64,000 bases of DNA from Lysobacter terrestris (GCF_014489475.1 NZ_CP060820.1:124001-188000); one strand, 5' to 3'. Positions 47,946 through 57,802 are shown, numbered from the stretch's first letter. Notes: a model not told the origin generated them from the letters alone. Numbers and translations are program-made.

Positions 47946-48823
47946 ACGCCGTCGCCTCCGACAGCCGCCCCGTGGTCAGCGCCCGCGGCCTGCGCAAGCA
48001 GTACAAGAACAAGCTGGCGCTCGACGGCACCACCTTCGAGATCCCGACCGGGCGCATCATCGGCCTGATCGGCCCCAACGGCGCCGGCAAGACCACCGCG
48101 CTCAAGGCCCTGCTCGGCCTGATCCCGTTCGAGGGCGAGCTCTCCGTCCTCGGCCGCGATCCGCGCACCCAGCGCGACGACCTGATGCGTGATGTCTGCT
48201 TCATCGCCGACGTGGCCGTGCTGCCGCGCTGGATCAAGGTGAAGGAAGCCATCGAATTCGTCGCCGGCGTGCACCCGCGCTTCGACCGCGCCAAGTGCGA
48301 ACGCTTCCTCGCCCACACCCAGCTCAAGCCCGAGCTGCGCGTGCGCGAACTGTCCAAGGGCATGATCGTGCAGCTGCACCTGGCCCTGGTGATGGCGATC
48401 GACGCCAAGCTGCTGGTGCTGGACGAGCCCACGCTCGGCCTGGACATCCTCTACCGCAAGCAGTTCTACCAGCGCCTGCTGGAGGACTACTTCGACGAGG
48501 AGAAGACGATCATCGTCACCACCCACCAGGTCGAGGAGATCGAACACATCCTCACCGACGTGATGTTCATCCGCGACGGCAAGATCGTCATCGACGCGTC
48601 GATGGAAACGCTCGGCGAACGCTACGTCGAACTGCTGGTCAACGGCGACAAGACCGACGAAGCCCGCAGCCTCAAGCCGATCGACGAACGCGCCCTGCCG
48701 TTCGGCAAGGTCGTGATGCTGTTCGACGGCATCGAACCGGGCCGCCTGGCCTCCCTGGGCGAAACCCGCACGCCGGGCCTGGCCGACCTGTTCGTCGCCA
48801 CCATGAAGGGGACCTACGCATGA
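47942..48823 (+). CDS. ABC transporter ATP-binding protein
   Basis: The product has 293 residues. Walker A is GPNGAGKT (44-51), the signature is degenerate (RELSKGMIVQLHLA instead of LSGGQ), Walker B is LLVLDEPTLGLD, and the H-loop is IIVTTHQVEEI. A C-terminal extension of about 70 residues follows the ATPase core. It belongs to the YtrB-like drug/antibiotic-exporter type. It is coupled to GntR upstream and to the permease downstream (ATGA overlaps on both sides). Confidence 0.94.
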   Translation: MNAVASDSRPVVSARGLRKQYKNKLALDGTTFEIPTGRIIGLIGPNGAGKTTALKALLGLIPFEGELSVLGRDPRTQRDDLMRDVCFIADVAVLPRWIKVKEAIEFVAGVHPRFDRAKCERFLAHTQLKPELRVRELSKGMIVQLHLALVMAIDAKLLVLDEPTLGLDILYRKQFYQRLLEDYFDEEKTIIVTTHQVEEIEHILTDVMFIRDGKIVIDASMETLGERYVELLVNGDKTDEARSLKPIDERALPFGKVVMLFDGIEPGRLASLGETRTPGLADLFVATMKGTYA

Positions 48824-49815
48824 ATGCCATCGCAGACAACCGCCTCCACGCAGCCGTGGCGGCGCCCCACGCCACCCACAAACTGAAGCTGCTGCTCCGC
48901 CGCGAGTTCTGGGAACACCGGGGCGGCCTGCTGTGGGCCCCGGTCATCACCGGCGGCATCGCCACGGTGTTCGCGCTGCTGGCCGCCATCGCCGGGACCG
49001 TGATGGGCCGCAGGCACGGCGTGCACCTCGACAACCACGAGGACGCCCAGGAAGTCGCCAAGGTCATCGGCGCCATCGGCGACGGCGCCCTGCTCGGCGG
49101 CATCGGCCTGGCCATGATGGTGCTGGCCTTCGTGGTGTTCTTCTACTCGCTCGGCTCGCTCTACGACGATCGCCGCGACCGCAGCATCCTGTTCTGGAAG
49201 TCGATGCCGGTTTCCGACACGCAGGTGGTGCTGTCGAAGGCCGCCTGGGCGCTGGTCCTGGCTCCGTTGCTCGCCCTGGGCATCGGCGTGCTGATCGGCC
49301 TGGCGTTGTGGCTGATCACCGCGCTGACCACGACGGTCAACGGCGTGCCGGGCGCGGGCGGAATCATCGTCAACTCGCATCCGTTCCGCATCATCGGCCA
49401 GATCCTGCTCGCATTGCCGGTGCAGATGCTGTGGTCGCTGCCCGCGGTGGGTTGGCTGATGCTGTGCTCGGCCTGGTCGCGCCGCGTGCCCTTCCTGTGG
49501 GCGGTGATGGTGCCGATCCTGGCCTGCGCGATGCTGAGCTTCATGGACATCTTCCCGGGCGTGGAAATCCCGCACGACAAGCTCTGGTACACGGTGGTCT
49601 ATCGCGGCCTGCTGAGCGTCGCCCCGGGCAGCTGGATCCCGACGATCAGCGACCACATCCCCGAAATGAACGGCCCGGATGACCTGTCGCACGTACTGAA
49701 CCTGGGCATGAGCTGGCAGGTGCTGGGCCATGCCGACGTCTGGATCGGCGCGGTGCTGGGCGTGGCGATGATCTACGGCGCGATCCGCCTGCGCCGCTGG
49801 CGCGACGACAACTGA
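48820..49815 (+). CDS. ABC transporter permease
   Basis: Membrane protein of 331 residues with about six hydrophobic segments (WAPVITGGIATVFALLAAI; GLAMMVLAFVVFFYSLGSLY; LAPLLALGIGVLIGLALWLI; and others to VLGVAMIYGAIRL). The motif YDDRRDRSILFWKSMPVSD in a cytoplasmic loop is typical of ABC-2 type permeases of this operon class. It pairs with the ATPase gene upstream as an exporter. The substrate is unknown. Confidence 0.92.
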   Translation: MNAIADNRLHAAVAAPHATHKLKLLLRREFWEHRGGLLWAPVITGGIATVFALLAAIAGTVMGRRHGVHLDNHEDAQEVAKVIGAIGDGALLGGIGLAMMVLAFVVFFYSLGSLYDDRRDRSILFWKSMPVSDTQVVLSKAAWALVLAPLLALGIGVLIGLALWLITALTTTVNGVPGAGGIIVNSHPFRIIGQILLALPVQMLWSLPAVGWLMLCSAWSRRVPFLWAVMVPILACAMLSFMDIFPGVEIPHDKLWYTVVYRGLLSVAPGSWIPTISDHIPEMNGPDDLSHVLNLGMSWQVLGHADVWIGAVLGVAMIYGAIRLRRWRDDN

Positions 49816-49836
49816 TACCCGGCCCTACAGAGCGAG

Positions 49837-50484
49837 ATGACCATGAACCGCAAACACATCGCAGTCCTGCTCATTGCCCTGTCGCCACTGGTCGCCCAGG
49901 CCGGCACGGTGAAGTCCGAAGTCGAGAAGGACCTCGACGACGCCCGGCAGGAAATCCGCACGGAAATGGCGCAGGAACGCGCAAAACTGGGCAGCGAGAA
50001 CCTGACCCTCGGTGACGGCCTGCATTTCGGCAAGGAAGACCAGGGTGACGCCAAGCGGCGGCACCTGCCGAAAGGCGAAATCACCCCACGCGGCGACCTG
50101 CTGATCGACGGCAAGGCGGTCGCCATCGACGCGGGGCAGCGCCGGCAACTGCTGGATTACCGCGCGCAGGTGATCGACATCGCCAGGACCGGCCTCGTTG
50201 CCGGCGAAAAGGCGGCGATGCTCGCCATCGAAGCCACCGACGTGTCGCTGTTCCGCCTGATCGTGGGCGGCCTCAGCGGCAGCCTCGAACGCAAGGTGGA
50301 GGCGACGGTGCAGCGGGAAATCCAGCCGATGGTGCTGCAGATCTGCCGTCGCCTGCCGCAATTGCGGGACTCGCAACAGGCGCTGGCCGCGAGCGTGCCC
50401 GAGTTCCGGCCCTACGCCACCCTCGACCGCGACGACGTCGAGAATTGCGAACGCGACATCCGCAAAGACATGGCGGCGCGCTGA
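49837..50484 (+). CDS. Secreted YggN/DUF2884-like protein, copy 1
   Basis: The product has 215 residues with a signal peptide (AVLLIALSPLVAQAG). The mature part has a charged N-terminal helix, then ITPRGDLLIDGKAVAID, QRRQLLDYRAQVIDIA, and a C-terminal ICRRLPQLRDSQQALAASVPEFRPYATL block with two cysteines. It is clearly paralogous to the next gene. It follows the permease by 21 nt and is probably part of the GntR-regulated operon. The function is unknown. Confidence 0.82.
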   Translation: MTMNRKHIAVLLIALSPLVAQAGTVKSEVEKDLDDARQEIRTEMAQERAKLGSENLTLGDGLHFGKEDQGDAKRRHLPKGEITPRGDLLIDGKAVAIDAGQRRQLLDYRAQVIDIARTGLVAGEKAAMLAIEATDVSLFRLIVGGLSGSLERKVEATVQREIQPMVLQICRRLPQLRDSQQALAASVPEFRPYATLDRDDVENCERDIRKDMAAR

Positions 50485-50509
50485 GCCACCACTACCCAGG
50501 AAAGATGGC

Positions 50510-51319
50510 ATGAACACAATCCGCACCTTCGCCTGCACCGCGCTGCTTGCATCGCTGGCCGCCTGCGGCGGCAACGACCGCAGCGCTTCGTCCGCGTCGA
50601 CGCCGTCGACGCCCTCCGCCACCACCGCGCCCAGCAGCACGCTGGGTCGGATCGTGGAAGAGAACATGGCAGAAGCGCGCAAGAAGCTCGCCACCGAGAA
50701 CCTCAGCCTCAACGGCAAGGTCCTGATCAACACCGGCAAGGACGGCGACACCGCCATCTTCGGCAAGGATGACGGCACGCTCCCGAAGGCGGAAATCTCC
50801 CCCAAGGGCGACCTGCTGATCGAAGGCAAGACCGTGGCGACCACGCCGGAGCAGCGCGCGATGCTGCTGCAGTACCGCCAGCACGTCATCGCCGTCGCCG
50901 AAGGCGGCATGGAGATCGGCGTCCAGGGCGCCGACCTCGCCGCCAAGGCACTGGGCGAAGCCGCCAAGGGCCTGTTCTCCGGCAAGTCCGAGGAAGAGAT
51001 CACGCAGAGCATCGAAGCCGAAGCCGCCGGCATCAAGGCCGCCGCGGCCAAGCTGTGCGAGCGCCTGCCGCCGATGATGGAAGCGCAGCAGAAACTCGCC
51101 GCGTCGCTGCCCGAGTTCAAGCCCTACGCGACGATGACCAAGGACGACATCGACGACTGCATGAAGAACAGCGAAGGCGACGGCAAGCACGCCGCCGGGC
51201 TGCGTTCGGAAGTCCGCGAGGAAGTCCGCAACGCCGTGCGCGAATCGGTACGCGAGGAAGTGCGCCAGGTCGTCCGCAACGACGGCGCGCAGGAACCCGA
51301 CGCCAAGCCGGCGCATTGA
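50510..51319 (+). CDS. YggN/DUF2884-like lipoprotein, copy 2
   Basis: The product has 269 residues. The lipobox LASLAAC gives a lipidated Cys near residue 19, then a Ser/Thr/Pro-rich linker. The core parallels copy 1: ISPKGDLLIEGKTVATT, QRAMLLQYRQHVIAVA, and LCERLPPMMEAQQKLAASLPEFKPYATM. It adds a C-terminal amphipathic helix with repeated REEVR units (EVREEVRNAVRESVREEVRQV). It starts 25 nt after copy 1, and a strong hairpin follows. It is a periplasmic or outer-membrane protein of unknown function. Confidence 0.85.
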   Translation: MNTIRTFACTALLASLAACGGNDRSASSASTPSTPSATTAPSSTLGRIVEENMAEARKKLATENLSLNGKVLINTGKDGDTAIFGKDDGTLPKAEISPKGDLLIEGKTVATTPEQRAMLLQYRQHVIAVAEGGMEIGVQGADLAAKALGEAAKGLFSGKSEEEITQSIEAEAAGIKAAAAKLCERLPPMMEAQQKLAASLPEFKPYATMTKDDIDDCMKNSEGDGKHAAGLRSEVREEVRNAVRESVREEVRQVVRNDGAQEPDAKPAH

Positions 51320-51346
51320 ACCGGCAAGACCCCGTGTTGCACGACG

Positions 51347-51385
51347 GGTTGGGCCCGCCGCATGCCGGTGTCGGCGGGTCCAACC
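51347..51385 (+). terminator. Strong hairpin ending the GntR/ABC/YggN operon
   Basis: A 14-bp stem with one G-U pair (GGTTGGG and CCCGCCG pairing with CGGCGGG and TCCAACC) closes an 11-nt loop, 27 nt after the last gene. No long T-run follows, so it may also be an RNA-stabilising hairpin. Confidence 0.6.
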
Positions 51386-51543
51386 TCGTCACTTGTTGCG
51401 GGGCCGGTTGTGAGAGCACGCGGCTGTACCGCCCCGCCCGGCTCGTCTAGACTCGAAGTCGCGGGGTCGTCCCGCACCCGGTGCGCCCAGGAAGGTGCGC
51501 GCCTCTGGCCGTTCCGGGGCCACCATCACGACAAGGAAAGTTC

Positions 51544-51903
51544 ATGAAGCAATTCATCGCAGTGCTCGCGCTCTCGCTGGCGCTCTCCTCCCCGGCCAGC
51601 GCCGGCCTGTTCTCGATCAAGGACGGCACGCAGGTCAGCCAGGAACAGTTCGACAGCTTCGCCGTCGGCAAGACCAGGAAGGCCGACGTGACCGAAGCCC
51701 TCGGCCATCCGCAACGGCGCGAACAGCTCGGCGACAACCAGGTCTGGTACTACGACTTCAGCAAGCTCTCGTATGGCCGCGCCATCGAGGAAGCCACGGT
51801 GTTCGAATTCAACAAGTCCGGCGTGCTGGTCGAGAAGTACCGCACCGGCAATGGCAATGACGACAAGGACGGCAAGAGCGGCAAGGACAAGGCCGCGAAG
51901 TAA
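51544..51903 (+). CDS. BamE/OmlA-fold small exported protein
   Basis: The product has 119 residues with a signal peptide (AVLALSLALSSPASA). The mature core (QVSQEQFDSFAVGKTRKADVTEALGHPQRREQLGDNQVWYYDF) has the layout of the SmpA/OmlA (BamE) domain: a GKT turn, the helix EALGHP, then WYY on a strand. There is no lipobox cysteine, so it is not BamE itself. The C-terminus is a Lys/Asp/Gly-rich tail. It has its own upstream gap of 224 nt and a terminator downstream. Confidence 0.78.
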   Translation: MKQFIAVLALSLALSSPASAGLFSIKDGTQVSQEQFDSFAVGKTRKADVTEALGHPQRREQLGDNQVWYYDFSKLSYGRAIEEATVFEFNKSGVLVEKYRTGNGNDDKDGKSGKDKAAK

Positions 51904-51925
51904 GCGCGGGAAACCCCGCATCGAA

Positions 51926-51951
51926 CGAAGGGCACCTTGCGGTGCCCTTCG
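51926..51951. terminator. Shared terminator between BamE-like gene and fumC
   Basis: An 11-bp perfect stem (CGAAGGGCACC with its complement) closes a TTGC loop; GTCTTGT follows on the plus strand. It lies between two convergent genes and can serve both. Confidence 0.75.
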
Positions 51952-51966
51952 TCTTGTCGGCCGGAC

Positions 51967-53370
51967 CTATTCGCCGGAGCCGCGGATTCCGCCCTGCGTC
52001 AGCGCGACCGGATCCAGCAGCACGCGCAGTTGTTTCTCCGGCAACCCGCTCATTTCGACGGCGACGTCCAGTACCGGCCGGCCCTCGCGGTAGGCGCGCT
52101 TGGCGATCGCCGCGGCCTTCTCGTAGCCGATCAGCGGATTGAGCGCCGTCACCAGGATCGGATTGCGCGCCAGCGCCTCGCCCACGCGGTCCTCGCGCAC
52201 GCGCAGGCCGGCGATGGCCGAATCGGCCAGCAGCTGCATGGCGCTGGACAGCAGCCGGATCGAATCCAGCAGGTCGTGGGCGATCAGCGGCAGCATCACG
52301 TTGAGCTGGAAGTTGCCGCTCTGACCGGCGATCGTGATCGCGGTGTGGTGCCCCATCACCTGCGCGCACACCATCGCCGCCGCTTCGGGAATCACCGGAT
52401 TGACCTTGCCGGGCATGATCGAGCTGCCCGGCTGCAGCGCCGGCAATTCGATCTCGCCCAGCCCCGCCAGCGGCCCGGAATTCATCCAGCGCAGGTCGTT
52501 GGCGATCTTCATCAGCGCCACGGCCAACGTGCTGAGCTGGCCGGACAGTTCGACCGCGTCGTCCTGCGCGGCCAGGCCCTCGAACTTGTCGGCGGCGGAT
52601 TCGAACTTCGTGCCGGACAGCGACGACAGCGCCTTCGCCATCGCCTTGCCGAAGCGCGGATCGGCATTGATCCCGGTGCCGATGGCGGTGCCGCCGATCG
52701 GCAGGCGGCGCAGCCGCTTCAGCGCATCCTCGATGCGGCCCTGCGCGGACTCCAGCTGCGCGGCCCAGGCACCGAATTCCTGTGCGAAGGTCAGCGGCAT
52801 CGCATCCATCAGGTGCGTGCGCCCGGTCTTGGTCACCTTGCGCAGCGGGCGGGCCCGGCGCTCGATGGTCTTGCGCAGGTGCCGCAGCGCCGGCAGCAGG
52901 CGTTCCACGGTGGCCAATTGCGCGGCCACGCGGATCGCGGTCGGGATGACGTCGTTGGAGCTCTGGCCGAGGTTGACGTGGTCGTTCGGGTGCACTTTCG
53001 CGCGTCCGGAACGCGTGGCCAGCGTCGCGATCACCTCGTTGGCATTCATGTTGCTCGACGTGCCCGAGCCGGTCTGGAACACGTCGATCGGGAACTGGGC
53101 ATCGTGCGCGCCCGCGGCGACGTCCAGCGCCGCGGCGCGGATGGCGGCGGATACGCCCTTGCCCAGCAGGCCGAAGCCGCCGTTGACCTCGGCCGCGGCG
53201 GCCTTGACCAGGCCCAGCGCGCGGATGAACTCGCGTGGCATCGGCACGCCGGACACCGGGAAGTTCTGCACCGCCCGTTGCGTCTGCGCACCCCACAGCG
53301 CATCGGCGGGGACGCGCAGTTCGCCCATGCTGTCGTGTTCGAGGCGGAAACCTGCGGTTTTCTTCGCCAT
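51967..53370 (-). CDS. fumC: Fumarate hydratase class II
   Basis: Iron-free fumarase of the TCA cycle. The 467-residue protein has the superfamily signature GSSIMPGKVNP, plus FQTGSGTSSNMNANEVIA, HPNDHVNLGQSSNDVIP and KTGRTHLMDAMP. Length matches E. coli FumC (467). ATG at 53370 follows AAGGAGAT, an excellent ribosome binding site; the frame stays open 455 codons upstream through purB antisense, which is an artefact. It is divergent from purB. Confidence 0.97.
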   Translation of the reverse strand: MAKKTAGFRLEHDSMGELRVPADALWGAQTQRAVQNFPVSGVPMPREFIRALGLVKAAAAEVNGGFGLLGKGVSAAIRAAALDVAAGAHDAQFPIDVFQTGSGTSSNMNANEVIATLATRSGRAKVHPNDHVNLGQSSNDVIPTAIRVAAQLATVERLLPALRHLRKTIERRARPLRKVTKTGRTHLMDAMPLTFAQEFGAWAAQLESAQGRIEDALKRLRRLPIGGTAIGTGINADPRFGKAMAKALSSLSGTKFESAADKFEGLAAQDDAVELSGQLSTLAVALMKIANDLRWMNSGPLAGLGEIELPALQPGSSIMPGKVNPVIPEAAAMVCAQVMGHHTAITIAGQSGNFQLNVMLPLIAHDLLDSIRLLSSAMQLLADSAIAGLRVREDRVGEALARNPILVTALNPLIGYEKAAAIAKRAYREGRPVLDVAVEMSGLPEKQLRVLLDPVALTQGGIRGSGE

Positions 53371-53466
53371 TTCGATCTCCTTGTTCCGGGCTACCCGCAG
53401 CTTACGCCGGCCCGGCTCCCGCAGCGGCTCACCCGGGCCAGGGGTCTGCCCGGTCCGAGCCTGTAG

Positions 53467-54870
<1,404 letters not shown>

Positions 54871-54892
54871 CCGCTGTCATCTGATACTCGTC

Positions 54893-54988
54893 GTCATCCC
54901 GACTACGAGCCGTCATCCCGAGCGCCGCGAGGGATCTGCTTTACCCACGGGCTACAGCGACAGGTCCCTCGCTGGCGCTCGGGACGAC
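54893..54988. repeat. Dispersed repeat, family A, full copy plus extra left end
   Basis: A full element (54912-54988, ends GTCATCCCGA and TCGGGACGAC) is preceded by a second isolated left end (54893-54902). It lies in the 170-nt gap between purB and the convergent GST gene. Confidence 0.85.
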
Positions 54989-54993
54989 AAATG

Positions 54994-55022
54994 AAAAGGG
55001 CCGCATCGCTGCGGCCCTTTTT
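54994..55022. terminator. Bidirectional terminator between purB and GST gene
   Basis: A 12-bp stem (AAAAGGGCCGCA with its complement) closes a TCGC loop, with T-runs on both strands. It should end transcription from purB and from the opposite GST unit. Confidence 0.9.
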
Positions 55023-55040
55023 CGTTGCATGCGACCCGAC

Positions 55041-55661
55041 TTAAGCAGCCTGCTTCGTGATCAGGCCTTCCGCTTCCAGAGCCGCCTGGGTCGCCGGGCG
55101 CGACGCCACGCGCTGCTGGAATTCATTCAGCGCCTTGAACTCGGACAGGTCCAGGTCGACGAACCCGGCCCAGTTGGTGACCGTGAACAGGTAGGCGTCG
55201 GCCACAGTGAAGTCGTCGCCCAGCAGGTACGGCTGCTTCGCCAGGGTCTGCTCGAGCAGGCCGTAGCGCTTGCGCAGGTAGTCCTTGCGCTCCTGCCTGA
55301 CTTCCGCGGGCAGCGTCGGGTTGAACAGCGGCGAATAGGTCTTGTGCAGCTCGGTGCTGATGTAGCCCAGGGTTTCCTGCAGGCGCGAGCGCTCGAAGGT
55401 GCCGTTGGCGGGCGCCAGCTTCGCTTCCGGCTTGCGGTCGGCCAGGTACTGCACGATCGCCGTGCCTTCGGTCAGCACGTCGCCATTGTCCAGCTGCAGC
55501 GTGGGCACGTAGCCCTTCGGATTGATCTGCAGGAAATCGCGGCCGGTTTCGGTCTGCTTGGCCTTGGTGTCGACCTTCTCGAGCTGCAGGTCGATGCCGA
55601 GCTCGCGCGCGACGATGTGCGGGGACAGCGAGCAGGCACCGGGGGAGTAGTAGAGCTTCAT
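55041..55661 (-). CDS. gstA: Glutathione S-transferase (GstA-type, beta class)
   Basis: The product has 206 residues. The N-terminal thioredoxin fold has the beta-class cysteine in LYYSPGACSLSPHI (C10), the cis-proline loop GYVPTLQLDNGDVLTEGTAI, and a C-terminal helical domain with LLGDDFTVADAYLFTVTNW. It probably conjugates or reduces electrophiles with glutathione. Its ATG overlaps the stop of the nitronate monooxygenase-like gene by 4 nt, so the two are coexpressed, and both start opposite an HxlR regulator. Confidence 0.95.
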   Translation of the reverse strand: MKLYYSPGACSLSPHIVARELGIDLQLEKVDTKAKQTETGRDFLQINPKGYVPTLQLDNGDVLTEGTAIVQYLADRKPEAKLAPANGTFERSRLQETLGYISTELHKTYSPLFNPTLPAEVRQERKDYLRKRYGLLEQTLAKQPYLLGDDFTVADAYLFTVTNWAGFVDLDLSEFKALNEFQQRVASRPATQAALEAEGLITKQAA

Positions 55662-56767
55662 GCGGGGGTTTCCTCTTCGTGGGGGTGTTCGGGACGTCCA
55701 AGGTCTTGCAGCAACGACTGCATCAACGCCGCCGCGCTGCGGTGGCGCAGGTTCGGCGCGATCTGCCCGCTCCACAGCGAGATCAGGTCGGTACGGCCAG
55801 CGGCGAGCGCGGCGGGCCGCAGTTTCGAGACGAACCAGCCGCAGGTCGGGAACGGCGGCAGCTCGCCGGTGTGCGATGCCATCTCCTCCGTCCAGCGGTT
55901 GCGCAGGCCGCGCGCGAGGCGGCCGGTGAACGCGCGCGTCAGCGTGGTGTGCTGGGCGCGTTCGCTGAAAAGCAGGTCGCGGTGCGCGTCGTTGGTGCCC
56001 GATTCGCTGCAGGCCAGGAACGCGGTGCCGATCTGCACCGCCTGCGCGCCCAGCGCGAATGCGGCGCGCACGCCGCGCGCATCGGCGATGCCACCGGCGG
56101 CGATCACCGGCGTCTTCGCCCGCGCACTGACCAGCTGCACCAGGGCGAAGGTGCCCATCAGCGATTCCTCGGCGCGGGCCAGGAACGAGGGCCGATGCCC
56201 GCCCGCCTCCGAACCGCTGGCGACGACCAGGTCGACGCCCGCGGCTTCCAGCGCCTGCGCTTCGGCGATCGAGGTGGCGGCGCCGATCGTGGCGATGCCG
56301 CGGCGCCGGCACTCGGCCAGCACGGCCGGCGACGGAATGCCGAAGACGAAACTGAAAGCCGGCGGGCGCGCTTCCAGCAGGGCGTCGACCTGCTCTTCAA
56401 AGCGCGGATGGCCGCGCTCCGCCGGGCCCGGACGCGGCTTCTCGACGCCGAGTTCGCGGAAATAGGGTTCGAACAATCGCCAGCCGCGCTCGAAGGTGTC
56501 GGGGTCGATGTGGTCGCCGCCGGCATCGTGGTCGGAGACCCACAGGTTCAGCGCGAACGGCCGGTCGGTGAGCGCGCGGATGTCGGCGGCGACGGTGCCG
56601 ATCCGCTCCGGCGCCAGCATGTGCGCGCCGAACGATCCCAGCCCGCCGTGGTTGGCCACCGTCGCCGCCAGCGCGGCCGTCGACAGCCCGCCGCCGAACG
56701 GTCCCTGGATGATCGGATGCTCGATGCCCAGGATCCGGGTGGCCTCGTTCGTCGCATTTCGCGTCAT
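55658..56767 (-). CDS. FMN oxidoreductase of the nitronate monooxygenase family
   Basis: TIM-barrel flavoprotein of 369 residues: ILGIEHPIIQGPFGGGLST at the N-terminus, SGSEAGGHRPSF (phosphate-binding), and PVIAAGGIADARGVRAAFALGAQAVQIGTAFLAC. The family oxidises nitronates or acts as an NADH:quinone reductase (2-nitropropane dioxygenase group); which applies here is not clear. ATG at 56767 follows AGGGA by 6 nt; an upstream ATG at 56782 is possible. It is divergent from the HxlR gene across an operator-rich region. Confidence 0.9.
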   Translation of the reverse strand: MTRNATNEATRILGIEHPIIQGPFGGGLSTAALAATVANHGGLGSFGAHMLAPERIGTVAADIRALTDRPFALNLWVSDHDAGGDHIDPDTFERGWRLFEPYFRELGVEKPRPGPAERGHPRFEEQVDALLEARPPAFSFVFGIPSPAVLAECRRRGIATIGAATSIAEAQALEAAGVDLVVASGSEAGGHRPSFLARAEESLMGTFALVQLVSARAKTPVIAAGGIADARGVRAAFALGAQAVQIGTAFLACSESGTNDAHRDLLFSERAQHTTLTRAFTGRLARGLRNRWTEEMASHTGELPPFPTCGWFVSKLRPAALAAGRTDLISLWSGQIAPNLRHRSAAALMQSLLQDLGRPEHPHEEETPA

Positions 56768-56855
56768 CTGCCGTCCCTGCATGCGGTGAAGGCCGTATCC
56801 TAGGCCCATCAAGTTACGGGTTGATACCATCTAACCGGTCGTAACCAACGATTGT

Positions 56856-56932
56856 GGTAACCGTCCGGTTACCGCGTGATTTTCGCGAACGACCTTTGCG
56901 AACGACCTTTGCGAACGACCTTCGCCAACGAC
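56856..56932. promoter_or_regulatory. Palindrome plus 13-bp tandem repeats in the HxlR divergent region
   Basis: A perfect 18-bp dyad has arms GGTAACCG (56856-56863) and CGGTTACC (56866-56873) with a 2-nt centre. Directly after it TTTGCGAACGACC is repeated twice exactly (56895-56907, 56908-56920) with a slightly longer copy before (56881-56894) and a diverged one after (56921-56932). The dyad is a good candidate operator for the adjacent HxlR-type regulator. Confidence 0.7.
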
Positions 56933-56982
56933 TTCCGCGGACAAGCTCCGCGAATGACCACCGACTGACAGGACGCACCGCC

Positions 56983-57354
56983 ATGGGCCTGCCGCTGCGC
57001 AAGAGCAAAGTCGTCGAACCGGCGCCGGTCTGCCCGCTGACCGAATGCATGCGCCTGCTGCACGGCGCCTGGGCGCCGAACGTCATCTGGTACCTCAGCG
57101 GCGAACCGCGCCGCTTCGGCGAGCTGCGCCACGACATCCCGCGCATTTCCGCCCGCGTGCTCAGCGCGCGGCTGCGCGAACTGGAAGCCAAGGGCCTGCT
57201 CACCCGCCGCCTGCTCGACACCTCGCCGCCGTCGGCCGAGTACGCGTTGACCGACCTGGGCCGCGAACTGATCCCGGCGATCAAGGCGATCGTCGAGGTC
57301 GGCATGAAGCTCAAGAACGAACTGGCGACACGGCGCAAACCCGCGGCGAAGTAG
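56983..57354 (+). CDS. HxlR-family transcriptional regulator
   Basis: The product has 123 residues: a single winged helix with CPLTECMRLLHGAWAPNVIWYL (the HxlR cysteine is C18 or so), RFGELRHDIPRISARVLSARLRELEAKGLLTRR and a C-terminal dimer helix. HxlR proteins often sense electrophiles, quinones or aldehydes through a cysteine and control adjacent oxidoreductases. It is divergent from the flavin oxidoreductase/GST pair. ATG at 56983 is chosen; 43 further open codons upstream pass through the tandem repeats and are not coding. Confidence 0.93.
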   Translation: MGLPLRKSKVVEPAPVCPLTECMRLLHGAWAPNVIWYLSGEPRRFGELRHDIPRISARVLSARLRELEAKGLLTRRLLDTSPPSAEYALTDLGRELIPAIKAIVEVGMKLKNELATRRKPAAK

Positions 57355-57385
57355 AATGCGCGCCCCGCAACGCAGGGGTGGCGCC

Positions 57386-57802
57386 GTGAAAGCCGTGAAT
57401 CTGCTGCTCAACATCGACGTGCCCGAGATCGCGACCGCCGAAGCGTTCTACACGGCCGCCTTCGGCCTCCATGCCGGTCGCCGCTTCGGCGTCGAAGCGG
57501 TGGAGCTGCTGGGCCTGGAAGCACCGCTCTACCTGCTCGCCAAGCCCGAAGGCAGCCTCGGCGCCGGCGACTCGCCGCGCAGCTACGCGCGGCATTGGTC
57601 GCCGCTGCACTGCGACCTGGCGGTCGAGGACATCGATGCCGCGCTGGCGCGCGCGGTCGCCGCGGGCGCGGTGCAGGAAGGCGCGACGCGCGACGCCAAG
57701 TGGGGACGGCTGGTGCAGCTCGCCGATCCCTACGGGCATGGCTGGTGCCTGATCGAATTCCGCGGCCGCGGCTACGACGAGATCACGACAGGCAACGGCT
57801 GA
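57386..57802 (+). CDS. VOC (glyoxalase/dioxygenase fold) family protein
   Basis: The product has 138 residues with two beta-alpha-beta-beta-beta halves: LNIDVPEIATAEAFYTAAFGL and LHCDLAVEDIDAALARAVAAGA, ending LADPYGHGWCLIEF. It resembles bleomycin-resistance/glyoxalase-like proteins. The metal ligands are partly present (H in the second half, E in IEFRG), so activity is uncertain. GTG at 57386 is preferred because AGGGG lies 7 nt before it; ATG at 57356 is also in frame. It follows the HxlR gene and may be part of the same response. Confidence 0.82.
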   Translation: MKAVNLLLNIDVPEIATAEAFYTAAFGLHAGRRFGVEAVELLGLEAPLYLLAKPEGSLGAGDSPRSYARHWSPLHCDLAVEDIDAALARAVAAGAVQEGATRDAKWGRLVQLADPYGHGWCLIEFRGRGYDEITTGNG

